The translations under genes were made by a program, and so were the position numbers. Shown piece after piece: positions 36,138 to 43,975 of a stretch of 64,000 nt of DNA. Origin of the DNA: an uncultured Pseudokineococcus sp. (lineage in GTDB: Bacteria; Actinomycetota; Actinomycetes; Actinomycetales; Quadrisphaeraceae). Every line of letters starts with the position of its first letter. Positions within the stretch are counted from its first letter, which is position 1. Location: NCBI RefSeq assembly GCF_947495735.1, contig NZ_CANMAA010000016.1, positions 1-64,000 on the forward strand. The letters run 5' to 3'. The notes below the pieces were generated by a model. The model worked only from the letters and a program-made list of their open reading frames with translations. It ran no database searches and had not been told where the DNA came from.

Positions 36138-36203
36138 GGGGGCGAGTCGTCGCCTGTTCGCGCTCGGTGGGGGGTGCGTGGGGGCGAGTCGTCGCCTGTT
36201 CGC
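36138..36203. repeat. Tandem intergenic 24-bp repeat, 42-bp period
   Basis: Two identical 24-bp copies (36138-36161 and 36180-36203) with core GGGCGAGTCGTCGCCTGTTC lie just after serS. The spacer is 18 bp. Each copy holds a small GCGA/TCGC symmetry. There is no coding role in sight. Confidence 0.7.
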
Positions 36204-36320
36204 CGTTCGCGGGCGCGACGTCGGTGTCCTGCTCCACGCCGGTGACCGCGCACGGTCACGTCCGTGGAGCAGGTCCGTCGTCGGCCCCGCGCTGTCGGCG
36301 GTCGGGGCCACGATGGGCGC

Positions 36321-36827
36321 GTGCAGGACGGCGCGGCGGTGCTGGGGGCGGTCATCACGGCGTCGGCGGCCGTGCTGGGCGTCGTCCTGGCGCAGCTGGC
36401 GACGGCCGCGCGCGAGCGCCGGCACCGCGCGTACGCGCGCGAGCGCCAGGCGCTGCTCGACGTCCAGGACGCCGCTCTGCTCGTGCGCTCGGCCCTGCGG
36501 GCGGCCGGCCGGGCGCTCGAGGAGGCCGCGCGGGCCGCGGCCCGCTCGACCCACGTCGTCGTCGCCGCGCCGGCGGAGCAGGAGGAGGCGCAGGCCGAGG
36601 CCGAGGGGCGCCTCGACGTCCGGCTGGCGCGCGTCGCGACGACGGAGGTCGTCGCGGCGGTCCGCTCGTGGCAGCTGAGCGCGCGCTACGCCTTCCTCGG
36701 CGACGAGGACGTCACCACGCGTGACGAGCAGGCGGCCTGGTCGGCGCTCAACCGCTCCGTGGCGGCGGCCCTCGACGACCGCGCCTGGTGGGAGCGGCGG
36801 CGGGGGCGGGGCCCCGCGGGCGACTGA
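36321..36827 (+). CDS. Single-helix membrane protein with charged helical domain
   Basis: 168 residues from a GTG. Residues 4-28 form one membrane helix (AAVLGAVITASAAVLGVVLA). The rest is a long, Arg/Glu/Ala-rich helix (ERRHRAYARERQALLDVQDA, then EEAARAAARS) likely to be coiled-coil. Similar proteins occur in actinobacteria without a known role. Convergent with the STAS-like gene. No Shine-Dalgarno; the start is placed where the membrane helix begins. Confidence 0.6.
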   Translation: MQDGAAVLGAVITASAAVLGVVLAQLATAARERRHRAYARERQALLDVQDAALLVRSALRAAGRALEEAARAAARSTHVVVAAPAEQEEAQAEAEGRLDVRLARVATTEVVAAVRSWQLSARYAFLGDEDVTTRDEQAAWSALNRSVAAALDDRAWWERRRGRGPAGD

Positions 36828-36894
36828 CGCCGACCGGCACCGGCTGCCCCGTCCGCGCCCGTGCTCGGTCTGCTGCGACCCGCCCCCGACGGGC

Positions 36895-37185
36895 TCAGGC
36901 GAGCGTCGCCGGCGCGGTGATGACGAGGCGCTCCGCGGCGCCGAGGCGGCCGGCGGCCTCGCGCAGGTGGGCGGCGAACGCCTCGGGCGCCCCCTCGACG
37001 CGCAGCTCGGCCGCCCCGGCGCCGAGCACGCGGCTGGCGACCTGCCCGGCGAAGGAGGGGCTGCCCGTCACCAGGTGCCGGCAGTCGAGGACGACGACCG
37101 CGCCGGCGAGGTCGCCCGCCAGGCTGTCGACGAGGGCGTCGGCCATGCCCCGGCCGGCCACCATGCTGGGCAGCTCGATGATCAC
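36895..37185 (-). CDS. STAS-like protein (DUF4325)
   Basis: 96 residues from a GTG behind GGGAGG. MIIELPSMVAGRGMADALVD, then GAVVVLDCRHLVTGSPSFAG, follows the STAS-like DUF4325 pattern. It resembles anti-anti-sigma folds but lacks the usual phosphorylatable Ser context I could identify. The gene follows a STAS/HATPase fusion on the same strand by 80 bp, so the two probably form a partner pair. Function unproven. Confidence 0.72.
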   Translation of the reverse strand: MIIELPSMVAGRGMADALVDSLAGDLAGAVVVLDCRHLVTGSPSFAGQVASRVLGAGAAELRVEGAPEAFAAHLREAAGRLGAAERLVITAPATLA

Positions 37186-37264
37186 CGCTGGTCCTCCCGC
37201 CGCGCGGGGCCCCGGGTCGGCGCGTCGCGGGCGCGCCGCGGAGCCGTGGCCTCTGACGTCGTGA

Positions 37265-38104
37265 TCACGGTACGCGCTCCCGCTGCCGCGCGCCCCGCAC
37301 GCCGACGACGGCCTCGACGAGCGTGCCGCCGAACGGGGAGCGCAGGGCGCTGTCGGTCCGGACGGCGCGCCCGGCGGCCGCGGGCCCCTCGGCGCGCACG
37401 GCGGCCGTCCCGGACGCGAGGAAGAGCGAGCCCCGGAGGCGGCTCACCTGGTCCACGACGGTGACCAGGCCCACCCCGCGGGTCGGGTCGGCGAGCCGGC
37501 TCGTGCCGTCCAGCGCCAGGTGGAGGGCGTGCCGCGAGCCCCGGGCCCCCCGGCCCGCCAGCGTGCTGCGCAGCCCCAGCCCGCCGTCGGCGACGGCGAA
37601 GCGCACGCACCCCGCGGCCGGCAGCACCTGGGCCGCGACGTAGCCGGGCGCCTGCGCGTGGTCGGCCACGTTGGCCGCCAGCTCGGCGACGCCGGTGAAC
37701 AGCGCCTCCGCGGCCACCGGGTCGCCCGCCGCGGTGCGGCCGTGCACCAGCCGGGCGAGCGCGAGGGCGTCGGCCTCGGTGCTCACGCGGCGGACCTCCA
37801 GCAGGTCGAGGACGCGGTCGACCTCGGGGACGACGTCGACGAGGTCGTGCGCGACCCCGAGGTCGTCGAGGACGCGCCCCAGGTGCATCCGCGCCGCGTA
37901 GCGCCGCTGGTCGGCCTGCGACGGGCCGACCACGCGCAGCCGCGCCCCCGCGCCGGCGTGCCGGGCGGCCACGGCGGCGACGCCCACGAGGTGCGCCGGG
38001 TCGACCCACCGGCACCCGGACAGGTCGAGGACGTGCTCGGCGCCCTCCCGCCGGCAGGCGAGGTGGCCCATGGCGGGCGGGCGCAGCGGCGACCTGCTCG
38101 GCAC
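37265..38104 (-). CDS. STAS-like plus HATPase regulatory protein
   Basis: About 279 residues from a GTG at 38104 with GAGGA upstream; an ATG at 38071 is the alternative. The N-terminal half has a STAS-like strand-helix layout (EHVLDLSGCRWVDPAHLVGV). The C-terminal half is a GHKL ATPase: N-box LFTGVAELAANVADHAQAPG, G1-box FAVADGGLGLRSTLAG and a TRGVGLVTVVDQVSRLRGSL stretch. Together with the downstream DUF4325 protein it suggests a small partner-switching module. The phosphorylated target and sigma factor are unknown. Confidence 0.7.
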   Translation of the reverse strand: MPSRSPLRPPAMGHLACRREGAEHVLDLSGCRWVDPAHLVGVAAVAARHAGAGARLRVVGPSQADQRRYAARMHLGRVLDDLGVAHDLVDVVPEVDRVLDLLEVRRVSTEADALALARLVHGRTAAGDPVAAEALFTGVAELAANVADHAQAPGYVAAQVLPAAGCVRFAVADGGLGLRSTLAGRGARGSRHALHLALDGTSRLADPTRGVGLVTVVDQVSRLRGSLFLASGTAAVRAEGPAAAGRAVRTDSALRSPFGGTLVEAVVGVRGARQRERVP

Positions 38105-38275
38105 CCGTCCTCCTCGTCCCCCGCCGCACGCCCGCCGTGCTCCGTCGCCGGACGCTAGGCGCGACCACCGACACCCCGTCCGACCACCCGTCCGACCACC
38201 CGGCCCGGCGCCTCGGCCGGGCGGCGGGGCCCGTGCCAGCGCGCTGACCGGCTGCCGCGCTGCCACTCTGGGGCC

Positions 38276-39439
38276 GTGGACCTGGCAGGTGGCGCGCAGC
38301 GCATGGGGTGGATGGCGCGGCACCTCCGGAGCGCCCTCCGGCTGGCCGGCACCGGGCGCTGGCCGCGGCTCGAGATGGCGCTCAAGGCGGCCCTCGCGGC
38401 GCTGATCGCCTGGCAGCTGGCGCACTGGCTGCCCCTCGCGGTGGCCGAGCAGTACCCCTACTACGCACCGCTGGGCGCGGTCGTCGCCGCCTACCCCTCG
38501 GTGCGCGCGTCGGCCTCCGAGTCGGTGCACAGCGTGGCCGCGATCATCGCGGGAGCCGCGCTGGCGCTGCTCGCGGAGTGGATCCTGCCCAACGAAGGCG
38601 TCCTCGTGCCCCTCGTCGTCGGCGTGGGCGTCCTGATCGCCGGACTGCCGATCTTCGGGTCCGCGCGCAGCTGGGTCCCCATCGCGGCGCTCTTCGTCCT
38701 CGTCATCGGGGCGCAGGACCCCCTGTCCTACGCGGCGGCGTACGCCGGCCTGACGCTGCTCGGGGCGGCCGTCGCCGTCGTCATCAACCTGCTGTTCCCC
38801 ACCGTCCCGCTCGTGCAGAGCAGCTGGGCGATGACCAGCCTGGCCTCGATCCTCGCGGACCAGCTCGACGACCTCGCGGCCGGCCTGCGCTCGGACGACC
38901 CGCCCTCGGCCGAGCAGTGGCGCGAGCGCTTGCGCGCCATCGACCCGGTGCTCCAGTCGGTGCGCACCAGCGGCGCCGACGTCCACCAGTCCCTGCGGGT
39001 CAACGCCCGCGCCCGGCGAGAGCGCGGCAACATCGAGCGCCAGCGCAGCGAGGCGATCGTCCTGGACTCGGTGGCCACCCGGACGGCCGACCTGACGGAC
39101 ATGCTCATCGACGTCCACGTCGCCGGGCAGACCCACGCGGACATCGAGGACCGGCTGAAGGAGCCGATCGCGCGGGCGCTGTGCACCGCCGCGGACGCCG
39201 TGCGCCCGCTCGGGGAGGAGTCCGCGCCGCGGGCCCCGGAGGTCGGGATGCTGCGCCAGGAGGTCCGGAACCTGTCGCAGGCGGTGGCGGCGCTGGAGAT
39301 GCCCGACGCCCTCTCCCGGGAGATGGCCGGCGCCGTGGTCACCGCGCTGCGCCGCCTGCTGGGCGCCCTCGCGAGCGGTCTGGAGGACGAGGACGAGCGC
39401 GCGCGCGAGGAGGAGGAGGCCGTCCGGCCGGCCTCCTGA
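38276..39439 (+). CDS. FUSC/aromatic-acid exporter family membrane protein
   Basis: 387 residues. Residues 30-180 contain about six membrane helices, beginning EMALKAALAALIAWQLAHWL and YYAPLGAVVAAYPSV. This is the FUSC/ArAE N-terminal pattern. A long cytoplasmic, helical C-terminal half follows (from residue 185) with a glutamate-rich end. Relatives export aromatic acids or have unknown cargo. The GTG at 38276 is an early start; ATGs at 38303 and 38312 are alternatives. Convergent with the sigma gene through a hairpin that covers both stop codons. Confidence 0.75.
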   Translation: MDLAGGAQRMGWMARHLRSALRLAGTGRWPRLEMALKAALAALIAWQLAHWLPLAVAEQYPYYAPLGAVVAAYPSVRASASESVHSVAAIIAGAALALLAEWILPNEGVLVPLVVGVGVLIAGLPIFGSARSWVPIAALFVLVIGAQDPLSYAAAYAGLTLLGAAVAVVINLLFPTVPLVQSSWAMTSLASILADQLDDLAAGLRSDDPPSAEQWRERLRAIDPVLQSVRTSGADVHQSLRVNARARRERGNIERQRSEAIVLDSVATRTADLTDMLIDVHVAGQTHADIEDRLKEPIARALCTAADAVRPLGEESAPRAPEVGMLRQEVRNLSQAVAALEMPDALSREMAGAVVTALRRLLGALASGLEDEDERAREEEEAVRPAS

Positions 39440-39467
39440 CCACCGGCCTCCGATGGGGCCGGGTCAG
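39436..39467. terminator. Hairpin spanning convergent stop codons
   Basis: CTGAC (39436-39440) and CCGGCC (39443-39448) pair with GGCCGG (39457-39462) and GTCAG (39463-39467), with a two-base bulge. It contains both the FUSC and sigma gene stops and probably ends both transcripts. Confidence 0.6.
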
Positions 39468-40576
39468 GCCTCCAGCCGGTCCGGCAGCCCGAAGAGGGCG
39501 GGCAGGCGGGGGTCGACGAAGTTGGTGATCTCGACGACCCGGCCCTCGGCGGCCCGCAGGACGTGGAGGGCCCAGAACCTCAGCACCCCCGGCTCGTCGG
39601 GCGAGGGCTTGTACTGGGCGAGCGCCGGGGACCCGTTCGCGGCCACGGGCAGCACCCGCGACCCGCGGCAGCCGGCCCCGGGGCCGACGTGCCACGCGAC
39701 GACGTCGTCGACGCCGCGCAGCCAGAGGGCGAACGGAGGCATCGACTGCACGACCTCGGCGTGCAGCAGCCGGGCGAGCGCGTCCATGTCGTACGCCTCG
39801 AACGCCGCGACGTAGCCGCGCAGCAGCGCCGCGTGCTCGGCGTCGAGCGCGTCCAGGGGGCTGCCCGGGCGCGGCTCCTTCGCGGCCAGGGTGGCGCGCG
39901 CCCGCTGCAGCGCGCTGTTGACCGAGGCCGTCGTGGAGCCGAGCAGGTCGGCGACCTCCTCGGCCGGCCAGCGCAGCACCTCCCGCAGCAGCAGGACGGC
40001 GCGCTGGCGCGGTGGGAGGTGCTGCAGGGCGGCGACGAGGGCCAGGCGCACCGACTCGCGCGCCACCGCGACGTCGGCGGGGTCGCCCTCGGGCAGGACG
40101 CGCGCGTCCGGGGCGGGCGTGAGCCACACCGAATCCTCGAGCGGCGCGCCGAGGGAGGAGGCGACCGGCTCCGACGGCGCGGGGGACAGGTCCACGGGCA
40201 TCGCCCGCCGCTTCGCGCCGGCCAGCTCGTCGAAGCAGACGTTCGTGGCGATGCGGTACAGCCAGGTGCGCAGGCTGGAGCGGCCGTCGAAGCGCTCGAG
40301 GGCCCTCCACGCGCGCAGCATCGTCAGCTGCACCGCGTCCTCGGCGTCCACCGCCGAGCCCAGCAGGCGGTAGCAGTAGCCGGTGAGCTCGCGCCGGTGC
40401 GCCTCGAGGTGCTCCGCCCCGAGGTGGTGAGGCCCCCGCCCGTGCACGCCTCGTCCCTGCGTCCCGGGTTCGTGGGCCTCGAGCCGCTCGGGGCTGCTCG
40501 GCGGCGGTGCGGCGCCCCCGAGGTGCGCGGCCGGAGCCGGCGCGGTGCTCGTCGCCGGAGTCGTCGTCTGGGTCAT
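39464..40576 (-). CDS. ECF sigma factor with C-terminal SnoaL-like domain
   Basis: 370 residues from ATG 40576 (GTG 40594 is possible, nine bases after a TAGCGT -10). Sigma region 2 (LTGYCYRLLGSAVDAEDAVQ, then LRTWLYRIATNVC), region 4 (LPPRQRAVLLLREVLRWPAEE with ADLLGSTTASVNSALQRARA), then a SnoaL-like NTF2 domain of about 130 residues with FALWLRGVDDVVAWH. This layout matches SigG/SigX5-type (TIGR02960-like) factors, where the extra domain modulates activity instead of a classical anti-sigma factor. Regulon unknown. Confidence 0.87.
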   Translation of the reverse strand: MTQTTTPATSTAPAPAAHLGGAAPPPSSPERLEAHEPGTQGRGVHGRGPHHLGAEHLEAHRRELTGYCYRLLGSAVDAEDAVQLTMLRAWRALERFDGRSSLRTWLYRIATNVCFDELAGAKRRAMPVDLSPAPSEPVASSLGAPLEDSVWLTPAPDARVLPEGDPADVAVARESVRLALVAALQHLPPRQRAVLLLREVLRWPAEEVADLLGSTTASVNSALQRARATLAAKEPRPGSPLDALDAEHAALLRGYVAAFEAYDMDALARLLHAEVVQSMPPFALWLRGVDDVVAWHVGPGAGCRGSRVLPVAANGSPALAQYKPSPDEPGVLRFWALHVLRAAEGRVVEITNFVDPRLPALFGLPDRLEA

Positions 40577-40667
40577 CGCTCGGGCGTCCCCCACGGCGCC
40601 GGACGCTAGTCCCGCGCGGGCGGCGGCGGTAGACCTCCGTCCTGCCGTCGGCCCGTCGCGAGGGCGC

Positions 40668-41069
40668 TCAGCCGAAGAGGTCCGGATCGGTGTGGACGAC
40701 CCCCCACTGGTGGCCGTCCGGGTCGGCGAAGGCGCGCCCGTGCATCCCGGGCACCTCCACCGCGCACGTCCCGGGCTCCGCGCCGGCGGCGACGGCGCGG
40801 TCGGCGAGGGCGTCCACCGCCGCGGGGCTCTCCGCGGAGACCGCGACGACGACCTGGCTCGTCTCGTGGGCGTCGGCGACCCGTCGGGTCGTGAAGCGCT
40901 CGTCGAGGGCCGTCGTGAGCAGCATCACGTGGACGCCCTCGTCCACGACCACGCCGGCCGCGGCGTCGTCGCGCACGCGCTCGTCGACGCGGAGGCCCAC
41001 GGCCTCGTAGGAGGCGACCGACCGGTCCAGGTCGGTGACGGGCAGGTCGACGCAGACCTGGGTGCTCAC
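40668..41069 (-). CDS. VOC/glyoxalase family protein
   Basis: 133 residues from a GTG behind GAGGAG. One vicinal-oxygen-chelate domain: QVCVDLPVTDLDRSVASYEA at the start and GRAFADPDGHQWGVVHTDP at the end, typical of YaeR/PhnB-like proteins. Fold members include glyoxalases, resistance proteins and dioxygenases; the substrate is not deducible. Divergent from the PP2C gene by about 245 bp, in which no other gene is seen. Confidence 0.85.
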   Translation of the reverse strand: MSTQVCVDLPVTDLDRSVASYEAVGLRVDERVRDDAAAGVVVDEGVHVMLLTTALDERFTTRRVADAHETSQVVVAVSAESPAAVDALADRAVAAGAEPGTCAVEVPGMHGRAFADPDGHQWGVVHTDPDLFG

Positions 41070-41314
41070 GGCTGCTCCTCGTGGTGGGGCCCCGCCCTGC
41101 TGGCGGACCGGCGTCCTCCCGCGGGGGGAGACCCCTTCGGGACCGGCGGCTCATCGGTCGGGTGCGCTGCTCCGAACGGGGGAGGGGGACGAACCTGACC
41201 TGGAGTCTCCCCACCCCGGGATGGCACTGTCGGTCCACCAGGAGGGGCGCCCGCGATCGGCGGCGACCTCCCGGGGGACCTGGAGATCCCGAGTCCCGGA
41301 GGGAGCTGGACGAG

Positions 41315-42658
41315 ATGACCCGCACGCAGGTCCTGCCCGCGCCCGCCCCGCCCGTCCTGCGCCCGCCGGTCCACGACGGCGAGCTGCCGGAGAGCTGTCC
41401 CCTCCCCGCACTCCCGGACCCGGCCTTCGACCGCTTCGCCAGGCTCGCCCGCACGGGCCTGGGCGTGCCCCTCTCGCTGGTGTCGCTCGTGTCGCAGGAC
41501 GGCCAGGTGGTGCCGGGCGCCGCCGGGCTGCCCGAGGAGCAGGCGCACGTCCGCCGCCACGACCTGCGCCACTCGGTCTGCCAGACCGTGGTGCGCGCCG
41601 GGCGCACCGTGGCCCACGCCGACGTGCGCGTCGTCCCCGAGCTGGACGGCGTGCCCGCCCCGGGGCTGGGCCTCGTGGCCTACCTCGGAGCCCCCCTGCG
41701 CGACGCGAGCGGTCGCCCCGTGGGCGCGCTCTGCGCCATCGACACCCGCGTCCACCCGTGGAGCGCCGACGAGGTCGAGCTGCTCGAGGAGCTGGCGACC
41801 GCCGCGTCCTCCGAGCTCGCCCTGCGGCAGCTGCTCCAGGAGCGGCGGTCGGTCGTGGCGACGCTGCAAGAGGGGATGGTCGACCGCGTCCCCAGCCCGC
41901 CCGGGCTCGAGGTGCGCGTGCGCTCCGTGCCGGGCCTGGACGGCGAGCGGGTGGGCGGGGACTGGTACGACGTCGTCGTCGGTGGCGACGAGGTGGCCGG
42001 CCGCTTCGGCCGCGTCGGCTGCCTGCCCGCCCTCACCGCCCCGTGCGCCGGGCCGCGGGGCGCCGGGCCGGAGGGTCTCGTGCTCGTGCTCGGCGACGTG
42101 ATGGGCCACGACGCCCGGGCGTCCGCCGTCATGGGCCAGCTCCGCGCCATGACCCGGACGACGGCCTGGTCGTTCCCCGCCGAGGGGCCCGCCGACGTCC
42201 TGGGGCGCGTGGACCGCGCCATGGCCGGCCTCGGCGTGACCAGCATGGCCACGTGCGTCGTCGCCCGCGTCGAGGAGGGGGAGCGGGGCGGCCGGCGCCT
42301 GCGCTGGACGAGCGCCGGCCACCCGCCGCCGGTGGTCGTCCTCCCCGACGGCACCGCCGAGGTGCTCCCCCAGCGCCCGGGCGTGCCGCTGGGCGTCATG
42401 CCCGAGGTCCAGCGCGTCGACTCCGTCGTCGACCTGCCCGCCGGGTCGGTCGCGCTGCTCTACTCCGACGGCCTCGTGGAGCGCCGCGGCCGCTGCATCA
42501 CCGAGTCGCTGCATCTGCTCGCCGAGGCGGCGGGCCGGTGGGCTGGCCGGCCGCTGGCCGAGCTCGTCGACGGCGTCGTGCGCGAGATGCTGGGGGACGT
42601 CGGCGTCGACGACACCCGGGACGACGTCGCCCTGCTCGCCGTCCGCGTGCTCCCCTGA
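41315..42658 (+). CDS. GAF-PP2C (SpoIIE type) phosphatase
   Basis: 447 residues. The ATG follows GGAGGGAG. GAF domain at about residues 35-180 (VPLSLVSLVSQDGQVVPGAA, then YLGAPLRDASGRPVGALCAI). A PP2C/SpoIIE phosphatase follows: GGDWYDVVVGG, LVLGDVMGHDARASAVMGQL, TSAGHPPPVV and LYSDGLVERRG, with metal-ligand Asp/Gly pairs present. Such enzymes dephosphorylate STAS-domain antagonists upon a signal sensed by GAF. The STAS-like and HATPase genes at 33-38 kb are possible partners (inference). Confidence 0.88.
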   Translation: MTRTQVLPAPAPPVLRPPVHDGELPESCPLPALPDPAFDRFARLARTGLGVPLSLVSLVSQDGQVVPGAAGLPEEQAHVRRHDLRHSVCQTVVRAGRTVAHADVRVVPELDGVPAPGLGLVAYLGAPLRDASGRPVGALCAIDTRVHPWSADEVELLEELATAASSELALRQLLQERRSVVATLQEGMVDRVPSPPGLEVRVRSVPGLDGERVGGDWYDVVVGGDEVAGRFGRVGCLPALTAPCAGPRGAGPEGLVLVLGDVMGHDARASAVMGQLRAMTRTTAWSFPAEGPADVLGRVDRAMAGLGVTSMATCVVARVEEGERGGRRLRWTSAGHPPPVVVLPDGTAEVLPQRPGVPLGVMPEVQRVDSVVDLPAGSVALLYSDGLVERRGRCITESLHLLAEAAGRWAGRPLAELVDGVVREMLGDVGVDDTRDDVALLAVRVLP

Positions 42659-42801
42659 GCCCGCGCGCGCCACGGCTGGGCCCGCGCCCGCACCACGGCT
42701 GAGCGGCTCGTCCCCGAGGGGCACCTCGGTGCCCGTCCGCCGTGACGGGTGCGCTCACCCGGGCACCTCGGCGGCGACGTGCCCGGGTGGGGTGGGGCTC
42801 C

Positions 42802-42871
42802 GGTGGCACTTCGTCGGCAGTCTGCGGTGGGGGTGGGGCTGGGGTGGCACTTCGTCGGCAGTCTGCGGTGG
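42802..42871. repeat. Tandem intergenic 29-bp repeat, 41-bp period
   Basis: Two identical 29-bp copies at 42802-42830 and 42843-42871 (core GGCACTTCGTCGGCAGTCTG), joined by a G/T-rich spacer and followed by a short GGT run. They occupy the 300-bp space between the PP2C gene and the EEP gene. Nothing else coding was seen in that space. Confidence 0.75.
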
Positions 42872-42958
42872 TGGTGGTGGTGGGGCTGGGGTGACGCCCA
42901 GCCGCCGCTCCGCCGCGGGCTGCGGGAGAGGCCAGGGAGCCGTGCCAGGGTGGCGGCC

Positions 42959-43948
42959 ATGAGGCCGCTGCTGGCCACCGCGGCGGTGGTGCTCGCGCTC
43001 GCCGCGCTGGTCACGACGGCGCCGGCCCTCGTGGGGCTGTCGACGACGGCGGTGGTCGCCCACGCGGTGGCGCTGCGCGGGGCGAGCGCGCTGGGCCTGC
43101 TCGTCCTCGCCGCGATGGCGGCGGTCGCAGCGCTCCGGCGCCGGGGCCGCGACCGACCAGCGGCCGTGGTCGCCGGCGGCCTCGCCGTCGTCCTCCTCGC
43201 CTGCGCGGCCGTGCACGTCGGCGTCGTGCTGGCCCGGGGCCTGGAGGACCAGCCGCCCGGCGCGGGCGCCGACCTCGTCGTCGTCACGCTCAACGCCGAG
43301 GTCGACGGCGTCACGCCCGCCCAGCTGGCTGACCTCGTCGAGTCCTCCGGCGCCGACGTCGTGGCGCTGCCGGAGACGTCTCTCGAGCTCGCCACGGCCA
43401 TGGCCCGCGAGGTCGAGGAGCGCACCGGGGTGGCCTTCGCCGTCTTCGGCGAGGCCGTGGACGAGCGGCCCATCGCGGCGACGAGCCTGCTGGTCTCGGC
43501 CCGCCGGGGCGAGCACGAGCGCGTGCCGGCGCCCGAGCTGGACCTCTCCGCCGTCGCCGCCCGGCCCGTCGACGGCGACGGGCCGCTCCTCGTGGCCGTC
43601 CACCCGCCCCCGCCGATCCCGGGCTCGTTCTCGATGGACCGCTGGGCGGCGCAGGCCGCCACGGCCGCCTCGGTGTGCGCCGCCGTGCCGGGCGCCGTGG
43701 TCGCGGGGGACCTCAACGCGACCCTCGACCACGCCCCGCTGCGCGACCTCGGCCCGTGCGCGGACGCCGCCGCGAGCACGGGCGCCGCGGGGCTGGGCAC
43801 CTGGCCGGCGTCCGCGCCCGCGCTGCTGGGCAGCCCGATCGACCACGTGCTCGTCGACGCCCGGGCGTGGGAGCCGCTGACCACGCAGGCGGTGCGCGTC
43901 GGCGACACCGACCACCGCGCGCTCGTCGTCGGCCTCGCCGCCCGCTGA
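42959..43948 (+). CDS. Membrane-anchored EEP-fold hydrolase
   Basis: 329 residues. Three N-terminal membrane helices (residues 4-98) precede an endonuclease/exonuclease/phosphatase domain outside the membrane: VVTLNAEVDGVTPAQLADLV, DVVALPETS (Glu for metal), VAGDLNATLDHAPLRDLG (catalytic Asp-Asn) and a closing GSPIDHVLVD with GDTDHRALVV (His). Actinobacterial relatives with this topology are uncharacterised phosphodiesterases or nucleases. Convergent with ptsI. Confidence 0.85.
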   Translation: MRPLLATAAVVLALAALVTTAPALVGLSTTAVVAHAVALRGASALGLLVLAAMAAVAALRRRGRDRPAAVVAGGLAVVLLACAAVHVGVVLARGLEDQPPGAGADLVVVTLNAEVDGVTPAQLADLVESSGADVVALPETSLELATAMAREVEERTGVAFAVFGEAVDERPIAATSLLVSARRGEHERVPAPELDLSAVAARPVDGDGPLLVAVHPPPPIPGSFSMDRWAAQAATAASVCAAVPGAVVAGDLNATLDHAPLRDLGPCADAAASTGAAGLGTWPASAPALLGSPIDHVLVDARAWEPLTTQAVRVGDTDHRALVVGLAAR

Positions 43949-43975
43949 GGCCGCTGCCTAGCGCGCGGGGCCGGG

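Noticed and set aside
33546-36554. A 1002-codon minus-strand open frame covering serS
   Set aside because: Only its 33546-34724 part is the lipid kinase. The rest is antisense to serS and stays open because of the high GC content.
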